A stretch of DNA of 64,000 nucleotides, taken from JBHJGM01 sp050331815. GTDB lineage: Bacteria; Verrucomicrobiota; Verrucomicrobiia; Opitutales; JBHJGM01. A model generated the notes under the pieces. That model worked only from the letters and a program-made list of their open reading frames with translations. It ran no database searches and was not told the DNA's origin. A program made the translations under genes and the position numbers. Positions 6,178 through 13,568 of this stretch are shown in pieces. The first letter of the stretch is position 1. Each line of letters begins with the position of its first letter. Location: positions 1-64,000 of the forward strand of contig JBHJGM010000012.1 of the NCBI GenBank assembly GCA_050331815.1. The letters are read 5' to 3'.

Positions 6178-8096
6178 AGTAAATCGTCGGCGGATAGGTT
6201 GTAGGCGGTGGTACTAGCGTCGCCAGCGGGCGCATCCGCAGGGATCTCCTGAAAAGCCCCACGCCCGCCGGCAGATTCCGCCAGGAGATCGCCGGCCTCA
6301 TCATCAACCGGTCTTTCCGGTTCGGGGTTGGACTGGTCGAGGAGCGCCTCCGGATCGAAGTTGAGCGCGCGCAGCTGGCGGGTCCTGGCCGAATCTGCTC
6401 CGCGTTGCTGGCGGTAGGAGCGCGGCGCCGACTCGCGGACGGTCAAGGATGCCGCCACCGGCGCAGGCCCATCCCTGTGCCCGGCCGGCGGCGGTCCCTT
6501 AATCACCTCGTTACTCCTCGGTTGCCGCTCCAGCCGGTTACCGCGGCCGTCGCGCTCCTCAATGCGCCCGGTCGCGGCGTGGGCCAGCTGACGCCGGCGA
6601 AAGTCTTTTACCTCGGCGAGGGCCTCGCGGACCGGACGAAACTCAGTCCGCACGGCGCTGTCGTGGCGGCGCCGCAGACCGGTACCGCGTGCGTTGCCGG
6701 AAAGATCGACCTGGGGTTGCAGGGGCAGGTAGGGCGCATTGAAGAGCACCTCACCCATGCCCCACCCCTTACGGTTGCGGGCGCCCGGCTCGCGGTTGGC
6801 GATCCAGCATCCCTCTTCGGGCCGCCCGGGGTGAAACGCCACCAGGACCTTGTAGCCGTTGTCGATGGTCGGCTCCTCGGCGCTGACCGAAAAGCGGAAG
6901 GGCTGGGAGTAATGGTCGGCCTTGAGCTCGACGCAGCCACCACGAACGACGGCGGCGCGCTTGATCGGGCAGAAGCGCCAGCGATGCTCGCTCGGGATGG
7001 GCTTGCCGTGGTGCCCATCGAGCGCCTCGTTGGGCACCATTGAGGCGCCGCCCAGCCAATGGCGTTGCACGGGTCGTGCATTGAGCCTGCAGAAGGCCTG
7101 CGTGAGGGCGTGCAGCATCTCGGTCGAGGGCCAGAGCTTGAGCACGGCCTCAGGCGACACCGGCAGGCCGTCGTCTTCACGGCGCCGGTCATAAGTGACG
7201 CGCCGCAGCAGCTTCGCCACCTGCCGAAACTCGCCCGGCTCCCGCCCCATCGTGAGCCCGCCCTCGGTTATGGCCATGAGGGTCTGGAGCATGTCGAAGC
7301 GCTCCTCGATAAGGCCCTTGCCGCGCGGGCTGTCCTCGTTGTTGACCGCAAACAGGTACGGGTCGAGCGCGCCCCAGTTGGCCTGCAGCCCATCGACCTG
7401 GATCCCCTTGACGAAGGTGCCCGCCCAAGAGCCCTGTTCCAGAATCCAGACCTGCGGGCAGCCCCACTGCTGGCAGACGTCGAGGAAATGGTCGGCGATG
7501 TCCTCCGCACGGTAGGCGTCCTTACGCCGACCGATGGCGGTGTTGCCCAGCCCGCCGGCACTGTGCCAGTCGATGGTCGAGAGCACCTGGCGGCCGGCCA
7601 GCCACTGACCACTGGCGGGGTCCTTCCAGCGGAAGGGCTCATTGATGCTGACGTCGTCCGAGCAGTAGACCATGAACGGGCGCATCGGCACCTCGCGCCC
7701 GTGGCGATCGACGATGAAGTTGCCCTTGCGCACCACCGGCGATTTCTCGCGCAGCCGTCCGCGCATCAGTGCCATCTCGGCCTCGGTCACATGGCAGGCC
7801 CGCATGACCGAGACCGGCCAGTTGGGCCGCTTGCCCGTCTGGCGCCACTGCTCCAGGCGCGCCCCCAGAAACTCGCGCGTTTCCGGGCGGATGCCGGGAT
7901 GCTCCATCCGGACGAACTCTTCAACGGCCATCGTCTTGCGCTGGCGGGCGACGGAGGATGAGCGCGCGGCGCAGATGCCCCGGAGCAGCTGAGCCTCCAT
8001 GTCGGTCAGCTCCAGCGCGCGCGGACGGCCGCGACGGGTAGGCGGTGGCTCGCCGGCCGGGTCGGCCAGCAGATGGGAACAAGCACGACTCATCAC
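6174..8096 (-). CDS. MuA-like DDE transposase
   Basis: 640 residues, near the 663 of Mu A. After an N-terminal DNA-binding region, the RNase H-like core has a first acidic site in YCSDDVSIN (D147/D148) and a strand STIDWHS (D176). The second site is WILEQGSWAG, where the family aspartate is replaced by E220. The third is LIEERFDML (E264/E265). The following part resembles the MuA beta-barrel domain, and the Pro/Arg-rich tail ends in LSADDLL, suitable for contact with the B ATPase or ClpX. The enzyme would cut and join the prophage ends during integration and replicative transposition. It overlaps both neighbours by four bases. The D-to-E assignment depends on alignment by eye. Confidence 0.85.
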   Translation of the reverse strand: MMSRACSHLLADPAGEPPPTRRGRPRALELTDMEAQLLRGICAARSSSVARQRKTMAVEEFVRMEHPGIRPETREFLGARLEQWRQTGKRPNWPVSVMRACHVTEAEMALMRGRLREKSPVVRKGNFIVDRHGREVPMRPFMVYCSDDVSINEPFRWKDPASGQWLAGRQVLSTIDWHSAGGLGNTAIGRRKDAYRAEDIADHFLDVCQQWGCPQVWILEQGSWAGTFVKGIQVDGLQANWGALDPYLFAVNNEDSPRGKGLIEERFDMLQTLMAITEGGLTMGREPGEFRQVAKLLRRVTYDRRREDDGLPVSPEAVLKLWPSTEMLHALTQAFCRLNARPVQRHWLGGASMVPNEALDGHHGKPIPSEHRWRFCPIKRAAVVRGGCVELKADHYSQPFRFSVSAEEPTIDNGYKVLVAFHPGRPEEGCWIANREPGARNRKGWGMGEVLFNAPYLPLQPQVDLSGNARGTGLRRRHDSAVRTEFRPVREALAEVKDFRRRQLAHAATGRIEERDGRGNRLERQPRSNEVIKGPPPAGHRDGPAPVAASLTVRESAPRSYRQQRGADSARTRQLRALNFDPEALLDQSNPEPERPVDDEAGDLLAESAGGRGAFQEIPADAPAGDASTTAYNLSADDLL

Positions 8097-8767
8097 TTTT
8101 TATCCGCGAGCCAGGCGCGCGCCTGGCGTTTCAATTCCGGGGGTAGCGAGCGCAGCAGCGTTGACAGTGTGCTCTGCGCCCGGGCCTGCTGCTCACGTGG
8201 CCATCGCTGGTAGGCCGCACCAAAGTCAGAGGCATGCCGATCGAGGGCATGGAAGCTCAGCGCCAACTGCTCACCGACGTCCGGCTGCTTGCGGCCGGTG
8301 GCCCGAGGTCCTTCACCGCCACCGGTCAAGGCACCCAGGAAGGCGCCCCACGAGCGATGTGGCGTGCAATCACCGGAGGCGACCGACTCCAGGCGCTGCA
8401 CCGCAATGACCTCGATTTCCTGGGTGATGGGGATCGCGTCGCCTGTAACCTCAAAATCGTGTGGCTTCTTCCCGGTCTTGATTGCTTCCAGTGGAATGGC
8501 CTTGGCCGACCCGTCGGCTATCGTTCTCAGGTATGCAAGATCCAGGGCCGCATCGATCCACCGCTCGGCTGTCTTGTAAGAAAAGCCCAGATAATCCTGG
8601 CAGCCTGCCTGCCAGCCGAGTTCCCCTGCACCCAGATCGTTGCGCGCGCCTTGAGCAGAGAGAGTCTCCCTCAGCTTCCCAAGCTCCTGACCTGCAAGAA
8701 TAAAGGATTCAACGAACTTCTCGCCCCACTTCCGGGCGGCTCGAACGTACTTCCAAGAGGGCCCCAC
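8093..8767 (-). CDS. hypothetical phage early protein upstream of the transposase
   Basis: 224 residues from a GTG at 8767. An in-frame stop lies nine codons upstream and no ATG intervenes, so the GTG is the only good early start. The segment YLGFSYKTAERWIDAALDLAY resembles a helix-turn-helix of the type that picks a substrate with TAERW. The C-terminal third is helical and Arg/Gln-rich. The position between the Ner-like gene and the transposase is often occupied by small accessory proteins in Mu-like phages. No family recognised. The stop overlaps the transposase start. Confidence 0.5.
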   Translation of the reverse strand: MGPSWKYVRAARKWGEKFVESFILAGQELGKLRETLSAQGARNDLGAGELGWQAGCQDYLGFSYKTAERWIDAALDLAYLRTIADGSAKAIPLEAIKTGKKPHDFEVTGDAIPITQEIEVIAVQRLESVASGDCTPHRSWGAFLGALTGGGEGPRATGRKQPDVGEQLALSFHALDRHASDFGAAYQRWPREQQARAQSTLSTLLRSLPPELKRQARAWLADKK

Positions 8768-8834
8768 AGTCGCGGAATAGCGACCTGCATGGCCTCAACT
8801 TCTGGACAAGCGTGTCCTGAAGTCTTCTTCCCGC

Positions 8835-9029
8835 TCACGAGGCCACCTCCTGGAGGGCTCCTCGGCGCTCGAGCTCGGCCTCTATGTACTCAATGACCCG
8901 CTGACTTTGGCGGTATCCGTTCAGCACTCGATTGATGTGCTCCGGGCGAGTCCCGAGGGCACGAGCGACCTCTGCCTGGGAGATCACACCCATCATTCGG
9001 CGCTTGAGTGCAAGGTTTTGCCGGGGCAT
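8835..9029 (-). CDS. Ner/Cro-like early regulator
   Basis: 64 residues from the ATG at 9029. A start at 9053 is also open but would run into the operator sites. The core ISQAEVARALGTRPEHINRV is a lambda-repressor-type helix-turn-helix, and the protein is the size of Mu Ner (75). Ner turns down both the repressor and early promoters during lytic growth. It is the first leftward gene facing the rightward repressor, which is the expected arrangement of a Mu-like switch. Confidence 0.65.
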   Translation of the reverse strand: MPRQNLALKRRMMGVISQAEVARALGTRPEHINRVLNGYRQSQRVIEYIEAELERRGALQEVAS

Positions 9030-9098
9030 GGTGCGAAATTGCACCTGTAACACCTATGGCGCAAGGAAAAATTGCACCCAAAATGCACTTTTTGCACC
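9030..9098. promoter_or_regulatory. divergent repressor/early operator region with TTGCACC sites
   Basis: The 53 bp between the two divergent start codons, plus the first codons of the repressor, hold three copies of TTGCACC: 9039-9045, 9072-9078 and 9092-9098. The first also forms an inverted repeat, GTGC then GCAC across GAAATT (9031-9044). An inverted copy (GTGCAA) is at 9009-9014 inside the Ner-like gene. Such clustered sites between repressor and ner are expected for a phage genetic switch. Which protein binds is not known. Confidence 0.55.
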
Positions 9099-9535
9099 GA
9101 ACGGACGAATTGGCTCGTCGGTTAGGGTGTAAGGTGAAGGAGCTCGCCGAGCCCATGGGTGTCTCATGGCGAACCATCATCAACGGCCGAACCGACCCAA
9201 CGACGGTTTCACCAAAGACCTGGGCCGCGCTCGAGCGCGCCGAAGCCTCCGTCGGCATTCAGTACGGAGGCTCTGAAACCGGAGAAGCCGCCTCGCCGTT
9301 GGCGGCGATGCCAGCAAGCCTGCTCAGCGACCCTCTTATGTCAGATGCGATTCTGGTGCACGACACCCTGCGTGAGCTCGAGTTCTTGATTCTGGCGATC
9401 AAGGATGAGGACGGCGTCACCGAGCGGAAGCTCATCCGCTCGATCACCCGCAAGTTGCCTCGGGCGCTCCCTGCCCAGGGGCGCACCGTCGCTCTGATCG
9501 AAAAGCTGATCCTTTACCGAAAGAACGACCCATGA
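9083..9535 (+). CDS. phage repressor-like HTH protein
   Basis: 150 residues if started at the ATG at 9083; an in-frame start at 9008 would extend through the operator region and is less likely. Residues about 8-40 form a helix-turn-helix (DELARRLGCKVKELAEPMGV then SWRTIINGR). The remainder is acidic then basic and could mediate oligomerisation. It is the only rightward phage gene and faces the Ner-like gene, so it most likely keeps the prophage silent, like Mu repressor c. The last codons overlap the start of a tiny lipoprotein frame (ATGA). Confidence 0.6.
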   Translation: MHFLHRTDELARRLGCKVKELAEPMGVSWRTIINGRTDPTTVSPKTWAALERAEASVGIQYGGSETGEAASPLAAMPASLLSDPLMSDAILVHDTLRELEFLILAIKDEDGVTERKLIRSITRKLPRALPAQGRTVALIEKLILYRKNDP

Positions 9536-9633
9536 ATGTAACCCTTCCCTGTAATCGCTTTGCTCACATCGCGCTTCTGGTCGCGGCCGTCGCTTGCCTG
9601 TCCGGATGTGCTTATTCGGCTTCGGGGCTGTAG
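9532..9633 (+). CDS. tiny lipoprotein-like ORF at the prophage border
   Basis: A 33-codon frame starts with ATGA overlap on the repressor stop. It encodes a short basic N-terminus, a hydrophobic stretch (IALLVAAVACL) and a lipobox LSGC followed by about eight residues, so it would make a minimal lipoprotein. Its end crosses into the 3' end of the convergent host hydrolase gene, so its last codons may be host DNA and the original C-terminus may have been lost or never longer. Being coupled to the repressor, it would be expressed in the lysogen. Too short to be sure. Confidence 0.35.
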   Translation: MNVTLPCNRFAHIALLVAAVACLSGCAYSASGL

Positions 9634-11795
9634 TGAATCTCGAAGAAGCCCAGAGGTTCGACTTCGGTGTCAAAATCGAAAGTCATAACGCCGTCGGCCC
9701 CGGATTGCCCTGGCGTGAAGTTGTTGGCGTCGGGCCAAGGCCGCGTCGCTTCGAGGTTCGTCGTGTGTTTCAGCCAGTAGTACCACGACTCGGAAGCCAT
9801 CCATTCCAACTGCAGGTGGTTAGCCTGACTTGGGGATGGCCCCAGGGACGGCTGGGGTATGGGAGCAAAATCCAACACAGTGATGGAGGTACCGGGTAAA
9901 CTGAGCGAGGCGGTTCCGTTGGTGAGTTCGGCGATGCCGGTACGTTCAAAGGTGGGTTCGGTGTCGTCGACGTTCTCGCCTGTGAAGTTCCAGACTACCG
10001 CCTGTTGGGTGCCGGAGTGCCCATCGACCTGCAGGGTTATGTTGCGGCTTTGATAATTTTTGTGGAGCAGGAACACACTCAAAGCACCCGCCTCGGAGGT
10101 GGTGGCATAAGCCTGCACGGGTACATTTTCCCCAGAGACAGCGACCATGTGGTCCTTGAGGAAGCGGCCCAGAATTTTCATTACCTGGCCGGTCGCGTTG
10201 AGGTTGCCCGCGCGGTCGAGGGCGTCGTAGGCGCTGGGGGGATCGCCGCCGCTGGAGCCGTTGGTCACGATGGAGTAATCGTCGATCAGGAGTTGTCCGC
10301 CGCCCTGGGACATATTCCAGAGAAAGACCGAATCGAACTCGGCGGGCGTCGTAAAGTTTTGGCTGTACTGGCTGTAGCCGCCGCTGCCGGTGTTGATCTT
10401 TACATCGCGGACCTTGGCGGACCCGTTGAAAAAGGTAACGCCCGCGACGCCCCACTTGCTGCTGTCGAGGCGTTTGCCCCAGTAGGAAAAGCGGTAACTG
10501 GTGCCGGGCTCAAACAGCGAGACCGGCACCTCGATGTCGTGATAGGCACCTGTGTTGAGCAGCGCCTGGCTGCCGGTGTGGGCGTCGGAGGTGATTTCGA
10601 GGCTGCCGCCAATCTGCCAAACTCCGCCGAGTTCGATGCCGGGATCCTGCGCGTCGGTGAGCGCTTCCAGCCCGGCGGGCGGCGGTGCCTCGCCAACGAT
10701 GCGCCCCTCGTCGTTGTCCACCCAGCGGGTGTTCCAGAGCAGGGTAAAGGCGACTTTGTCGATCTCTAGGTGCCGTGCGAGGATTTCGAAGGTGGCCAGC
10801 GCTTTGCCCAGATTGTTGATGTTTTCCCAGCCCGGACCATCGCCGAAGTACAACGCGCCGGTCTCGGTGAGGGTTACGAAGAGGCGCTCGCGGTCGGCCG
10901 GGTTGCTCTGATCGTTAATGGCAGCGATGGCGATGTTGTTGACCTCATTCAAGACGGCGTTGGTTTCGTTGCGCGTGCGGTAGTGGTCGTAGTCATTGCG
11001 ATTCCAAAAGGGGTAGGTGTGCACCTCGAGGAAGTCCACGTGGGGGCCGGCGCGGCTGAGCACTTTGTTGAACCAGTTGCGGCTGTGCCCGTTGACACCG
11101 ATCAGAATGGTCGGGTCTACGGCTTTCATCGCCTGGGCAAACTCCGCGGCGTCGTCGCCGAAGGAGTTCGCGCCCGGATTGGCCCCGGCGTAGCTGGTGC
11201 CGTAGTCGGTCTCGTTGCCGAGGGTCCAGTAGCGGATGTTGTAACCGCGGGTGATGTTGGCATAACGCACCCACTCAACGGCGTTGTTCAGCAACTGGGC
11301 CTTGGTCGGGGGCGTCTCCGAGCCGCTGGCGGATTTGTACATGGAGTCGAAGGCCACGCAGATGACCGGCTCGGCGCCGACGGACTGGCACAGCGCCATG
11401 AACTCATCGAAGTCCATGGTTTCGGCCCGGGCGGTGGTGCGGTCGGACTGGAAAAAATCGTTGTTGGTGGTGGGCCAGGCATGGGGGCGCGCGGCGATGG
11501 GAGCGGGCTGGGTCCAGGGCGCGGTACTCCAGAGGTAGTTGTCGGCCTTCTCTCCGCCGGGATAGCGCAGGTAGCCGACTCGCATTTCGGCCAGGGCCGC
11601 ATCGGTGGAGGTGTCGCGGCTGATGCGCGTGTCGTCGTCCATCAGGTAACTGACGTTGAGGCCAACCGGCGTATCCTCGACGGTGGCGATGCGCTGGTCG
11701 ACGTTGACGACGATCGTCTGGGCCGAGGCGGCGGGTGCAATCGCAACGAGGCTGCAGAGAAAGGCGAGACGCCTGGGCAGGGGTGCTTTACTCAC
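9612..11795 (-). CDS. secreted clan GH-A glycoside hydrolase with internal carbohydrate-binding-like domain
   Basis: 727 residues with a signal peptide ending PAASAQ (about 26). The catalytic part resembles alpha-L-arabinofuranosidase/GH39-GH51 type barrels: RYPGGEKADNYLW near 78-89, acid/base WTLGNE with E195, and a candidate nucleophile in FVTLTETG (E311). From about 390 to 510 an inserted beta-rich domain (GGVWQIGGSLEITSDAHTGS and GTSYRFSYWGKRL) looks like a CBM. The last 60 residues (SWYYWLKHTTNLE) resemble C-terminal modules of verrucomicrobial secreted proteins. Substrate is probably an arabinose- or xylose-containing glycan, but the family number is uncertain. The start is GTG at 11795. 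Confidence 0.7.
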   Translation of the reverse strand: MSKAPLPRRLAFLCSLVAIAPAASAQTIVVNVDQRIATVEDTPVGLNVSYLMDDDTRISRDTSTDAALAEMRVGYLRYPGGEKADNYLWSTAPWTQPAPIAARPHAWPTTNNDFFQSDRTTARAETMDFDEFMALCQSVGAEPVICVAFDSMYKSASGSETPPTKAQLLNNAVEWVRYANITRGYNIRYWTLGNETDYGTSYAGANPGANSFGDDAAEFAQAMKAVDPTILIGVNGHSRNWFNKVLSRAGPHVDFLEVHTYPFWNRNDYDHYRTRNETNAVLNEVNNIAIAAINDQSNPADRERLFVTLTETGALYFGDGPGWENINNLGKALATFEILARHLEIDKVAFTLLWNTRWVDNDEGRIVGEAPPPAGLEALTDAQDPGIELGGVWQIGGSLEITSDAHTGSQALLNTGAYHDIEVPVSLFEPGTSYRFSYWGKRLDSSKWGVAGVTFFNGSAKVRDVKINTGSGGYSQYSQNFTTPAEFDSVFLWNMSQGGGQLLIDDYSIVTNGSSGGDPPSAYDALDRAGNLNATGQVMKILGRFLKDHMVAVSGENVPVQAYATTSEAGALSVFLLHKNYQSRNITLQVDGHSGTQQAVVWNFTGENVDDTEPTFERTGIAELTNGTASLSLPGTSITVLDFAPIPQPSLGPSPSQANHLQLEWMASESWYYWLKHTTNLEATRPWPDANNFTPGQSGADGVMTFDFDTEVEPLGFFEIHYSPEAE

Positions 11796-11841
11796 CCCAT
11801 TATATTAGCAGGCGTCCATGGCGGCTCAATGCCAAAGCTAA

Positions 11842-12234
11842 TTATGTGATATGGGAAAAAGAATTTTTTGGATGCGCCTGAACCCCACCCGTATCCAGCA
11901 CCGCCCGAGTACGTGTTGGACCGTCGGGGATCGAAGTGTCCAAACTGGAGCTTTCAAACCCCGCCATGTTGAAATTCGTCGACCACTGACCCTCGGACGT
12001 CATGGTATTGGCGGAGACTTCGTTACTCGGGTTGTCCAGGTCGAACACAAGGACAGCGATGTTCAAGTCGTCGGTGAAGTCGGTCGTCCCGCAGAAGACA
12101 AAGCCGTCGGAGGCCTCGGTGTCGTCGATGCTGAGGTCACCACCAAAGCTCCGGGGAAAGTCGATCGTGAAGAAGGTGTTCTGCGCAGGCAGGACTGAAC
12201 CACCTCCAAGGGTGGCGACGATGAGCGCCATCAA
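11842..12234 (-). CDS. hypothetical secreted protein, possibly a gene remnant
   Basis: About 130 residues from TTG 12234 or ATG 12231. The N-terminus (MALIVATLGGGSVLPAQ) looks like a signal peptide lacking its positive head, since an in-frame stop lies only a few codons upstream. The rest is acidic, Thr/Ser/Asp-rich and beta-like, with no recognisable domain. It lies 46 bp upstream of the hydrolase on the same strand. The abrupt N-terminus and short length suggest a truncated secreted protein, but a short intact one is possible. Confidence 0.35.
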   Translation of the reverse strand: MMALIVATLGGGSVLPAQNTFFTIDFPRSFGGDLSIDDTEASDGFVFCGTTDFTDDLNIAVLVFDLDNPSNEVSANTMTSEGQWSTNFNMAGFESSSLDTSIPDGPTRTRAVLDTGGVQAHPKNSFSHIT

Positions 12235-12633
12235 GTCGCGCAGGTTCTATGGAAGCGTAGGCTCGTGGCGCGTTGGGTAGGCAAGACCAGACGCAGCACC
12301 GGGAGAGCGGTTTGCGCATCGATTCGTGAGCGAGGTGGAATTCGTAGTGTCAATTCTGTGGTGAAACAGAGATTGATTACTAAAACAGGTGTCGAAAGTA
12401 AGATAACAGGCGGTAAGGGCAATCTCCGATTCCTCAGCGTACGCGCCCAGAGGCCCCTCGGGTATTCCCTCAGGCGGCGACACCTCCAACGTTGGGCTTG
12501 CCCCATCTCACCCAGACCGGAACGCGGGCTTTAACATCTGAAAAAAAGATGCGCAGGCCAGTCATGGCGGAAATAGCTTGGTGCCCTGCGCGACGTTGAC
12601 TTGCGCGAGGCGGCACGGCTTAAACTTTCGCCG
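12235..12633. other. intergenic region upstream of the cNMP-FHA gene
   Basis: About 400 bp without a convincing gene. Several short frames exist on the minus strand but overlap one another and lack domains. A comparatively AT-rich stretch at about 12340-12425 may carry the promoter of the rightward gene. No strong repeat or tRNA-like fold was seen. Confidence 0.5.
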
Positions 12634-13404
12634 ATGACTGAAAAGACCTTCAAGGCCGGTGAGTTTGTCTTCGAGATCGGCGATGAGCCGGATTTCGCCT
12701 ACCTGATTAAAGAGGGGGCGGTGGAAGTATTGATCCAGGGCGGAAACGGGCTGGATGTTTTTGCAGAAATGGGCCCGGGCGAAGTTTTTGGGGAGATGGC
12801 TCTCGTCATCGATAAGCCGCGCCCGGCGACGATTCGCGCCCGTACCGACGTGGTCGTAGAGGTGTATGACGAGCCGGCGTTTGAACAGAACGTCCTGGAG
12901 AATCCGGAGCGCCTGCGCCGTTACCTAGGCACGCTCTTTGAGCGGTTGCGCACTGCCAGCTTTGGGAATGCGGGCCTGGGCTCGGAAACCCAGCCGCCTT
13001 TTTCCGTGCAGGCTACTGGCCCCGCCGCCAACGCCAAGGAAGCCGCCTGCATCGTAATGGAGGCGCTGAACGAGATTCCGGGCTCGGACAACCGCATCGA
13101 GATCCCGTGCGCTGAGCTGCCTTTCAATATCGGGCGTGCCAGCGACAGCCTGCTGCTGGTCCGCAATGACTTTACCATTTTTGACCAGAAGCCCTACAAG
13201 GTGTCGCGCGGGCACTGCGTGATTGAGCGCCTTGCCGACAAGTTTGCGGTGCGTGATCGCCTGTCGGCCACCGGAACCATCCTTAACGGGGAAGTGCTCG
13301 GCGAGCACGGGCAGCGCCAGGGCGCGTTTCTTAAGCCCGGGCCCAACGAGTTGATCCTCGGGCCGCCCGATAGCCTCTACCGTTTTACGCTGACGGTGCA
13401 GTAG
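12634..13404 (+). CDS. cyclic-nucleotide-binding domain plus FHA domain protein
   Basis: 256 residues from the ATG at 12634; an in-frame TTG at 12601 is an alternative. The first 110 residues are a CRP-like effector domain: FKAGEFVFEIGDEPDFAYLI, then GPGEVFGEMALVIDKPRPAT, which matches the phosphate-binding cassette region. There is no HTH. After a linker, residues about 150-256 form an FHA-like domain with FNIGRAS, then SRGHCVIE and GTILNG, the pattern that reads phosphothreonine peptides. It is therefore likely a cytoplasmic signalling adaptor linking a cyclic nucleotide or similar ligand to a Ser/Thr kinase pathway. No kinase gene lies beside it. Confidence 0.75.
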   Translation: MTEKTFKAGEFVFEIGDEPDFAYLIKEGAVEVLIQGGNGLDVFAEMGPGEVFGEMALVIDKPRPATIRARTDVVVEVYDEPAFEQNVLENPERLRRYLGTLFERLRTASFGNAGLGSETQPPFSVQATGPAANAKEAACIVMEALNEIPGSDNRIEIPCAELPFNIGRASDSLLLVRNDFTIFDQKPYKVSRGHCVIERLADKFAVRDRLSATGTILNGEVLGEHGQRQGAFLKPGPNELILGPPDSLYRFTLTVQ

Positions 13405-13504
13405 CGGCGGCGCTGGATCTCGCCGATCCCTAAGAAATCACTCAGGGTTTCCCTGATGGTCGGTTGCGGCTACATGGAGTGCTTGACGTGCGATGTCCTG
13501 CACC

Positions 13505-13536
13505 GTAGACATCTACGTGGCGAGTAGTTCTCGCCA
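13505..13536 (+). promoter_or_regulatory. paired hairpins in the leader of the PEP-CTERM gene
   Basis: Just upstream of the next start codon lie two back-to-back inverted repeats: GTAG/CTAC at 13505-13516 and a perfect 7 bp stem TGGCGAG/CTCGCCA at 13518-13536 with a 5-base loop. There is no T-run, so it is not a simple terminator. It may be an mRNA leader structure; no known riboswitch was recognised. Confidence 0.35.
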
Positions 13537-13568
13537 GCATCCCAAGCAATTTCACCCGCCAACACCTC

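Larger units (their letters stand above)
1..9611 (-). mobile_element. Mu-like transposable prophage, early-gene end (partial)
   Basis: Genes from position 1 to about 9,535 form one phage block: a repressor diverging from a Ner-like gene, a DDE transposase of the MuA type, its AAA ATPase partner of the MuB type, and a Gam nuclease inhibitor, followed by small overlapping genes and a head-like protein. Almost every junction is a 1 to 4 base start/stop overlap, typical of a single long early transcript running leftward. The right border must lie between the repressor stop at 9535 and the stop codon of the host hydrolase at 9612-9614. I could not define the exact terminal dinucleotides or target duplication, because the other end is outside the window. 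Confidence 0.85.

Noticed and set aside
9556..9595. Three CGCTT steps near the prophage border as transposase end-binding sites
   Set aside because: Too short and irregular (16 and 19 bp apart), and within a possible coding frame; the other prophage end is needed for comparison.
11799..11804. TATAAT just before the GTG of the GH-A hydrolase as a leaderless promoter
   Set aside because: It ends only three bases before the start codon, so transcription would begin inside the gene; no fitting -35 box.
10770..11849. Long plus-strand frame opposite the GH-A hydrolase
   Set aside because: Val/Gly-rich composition typical of an antisense shadow; no recognisable family.
12231..12506. Overlapping minus-strand frames upstream of the possible secreted remnant
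   Set aside because: Arg/Leu/Pro-rich without domains, mutually overlapping; could be decayed sequence but not supportable.
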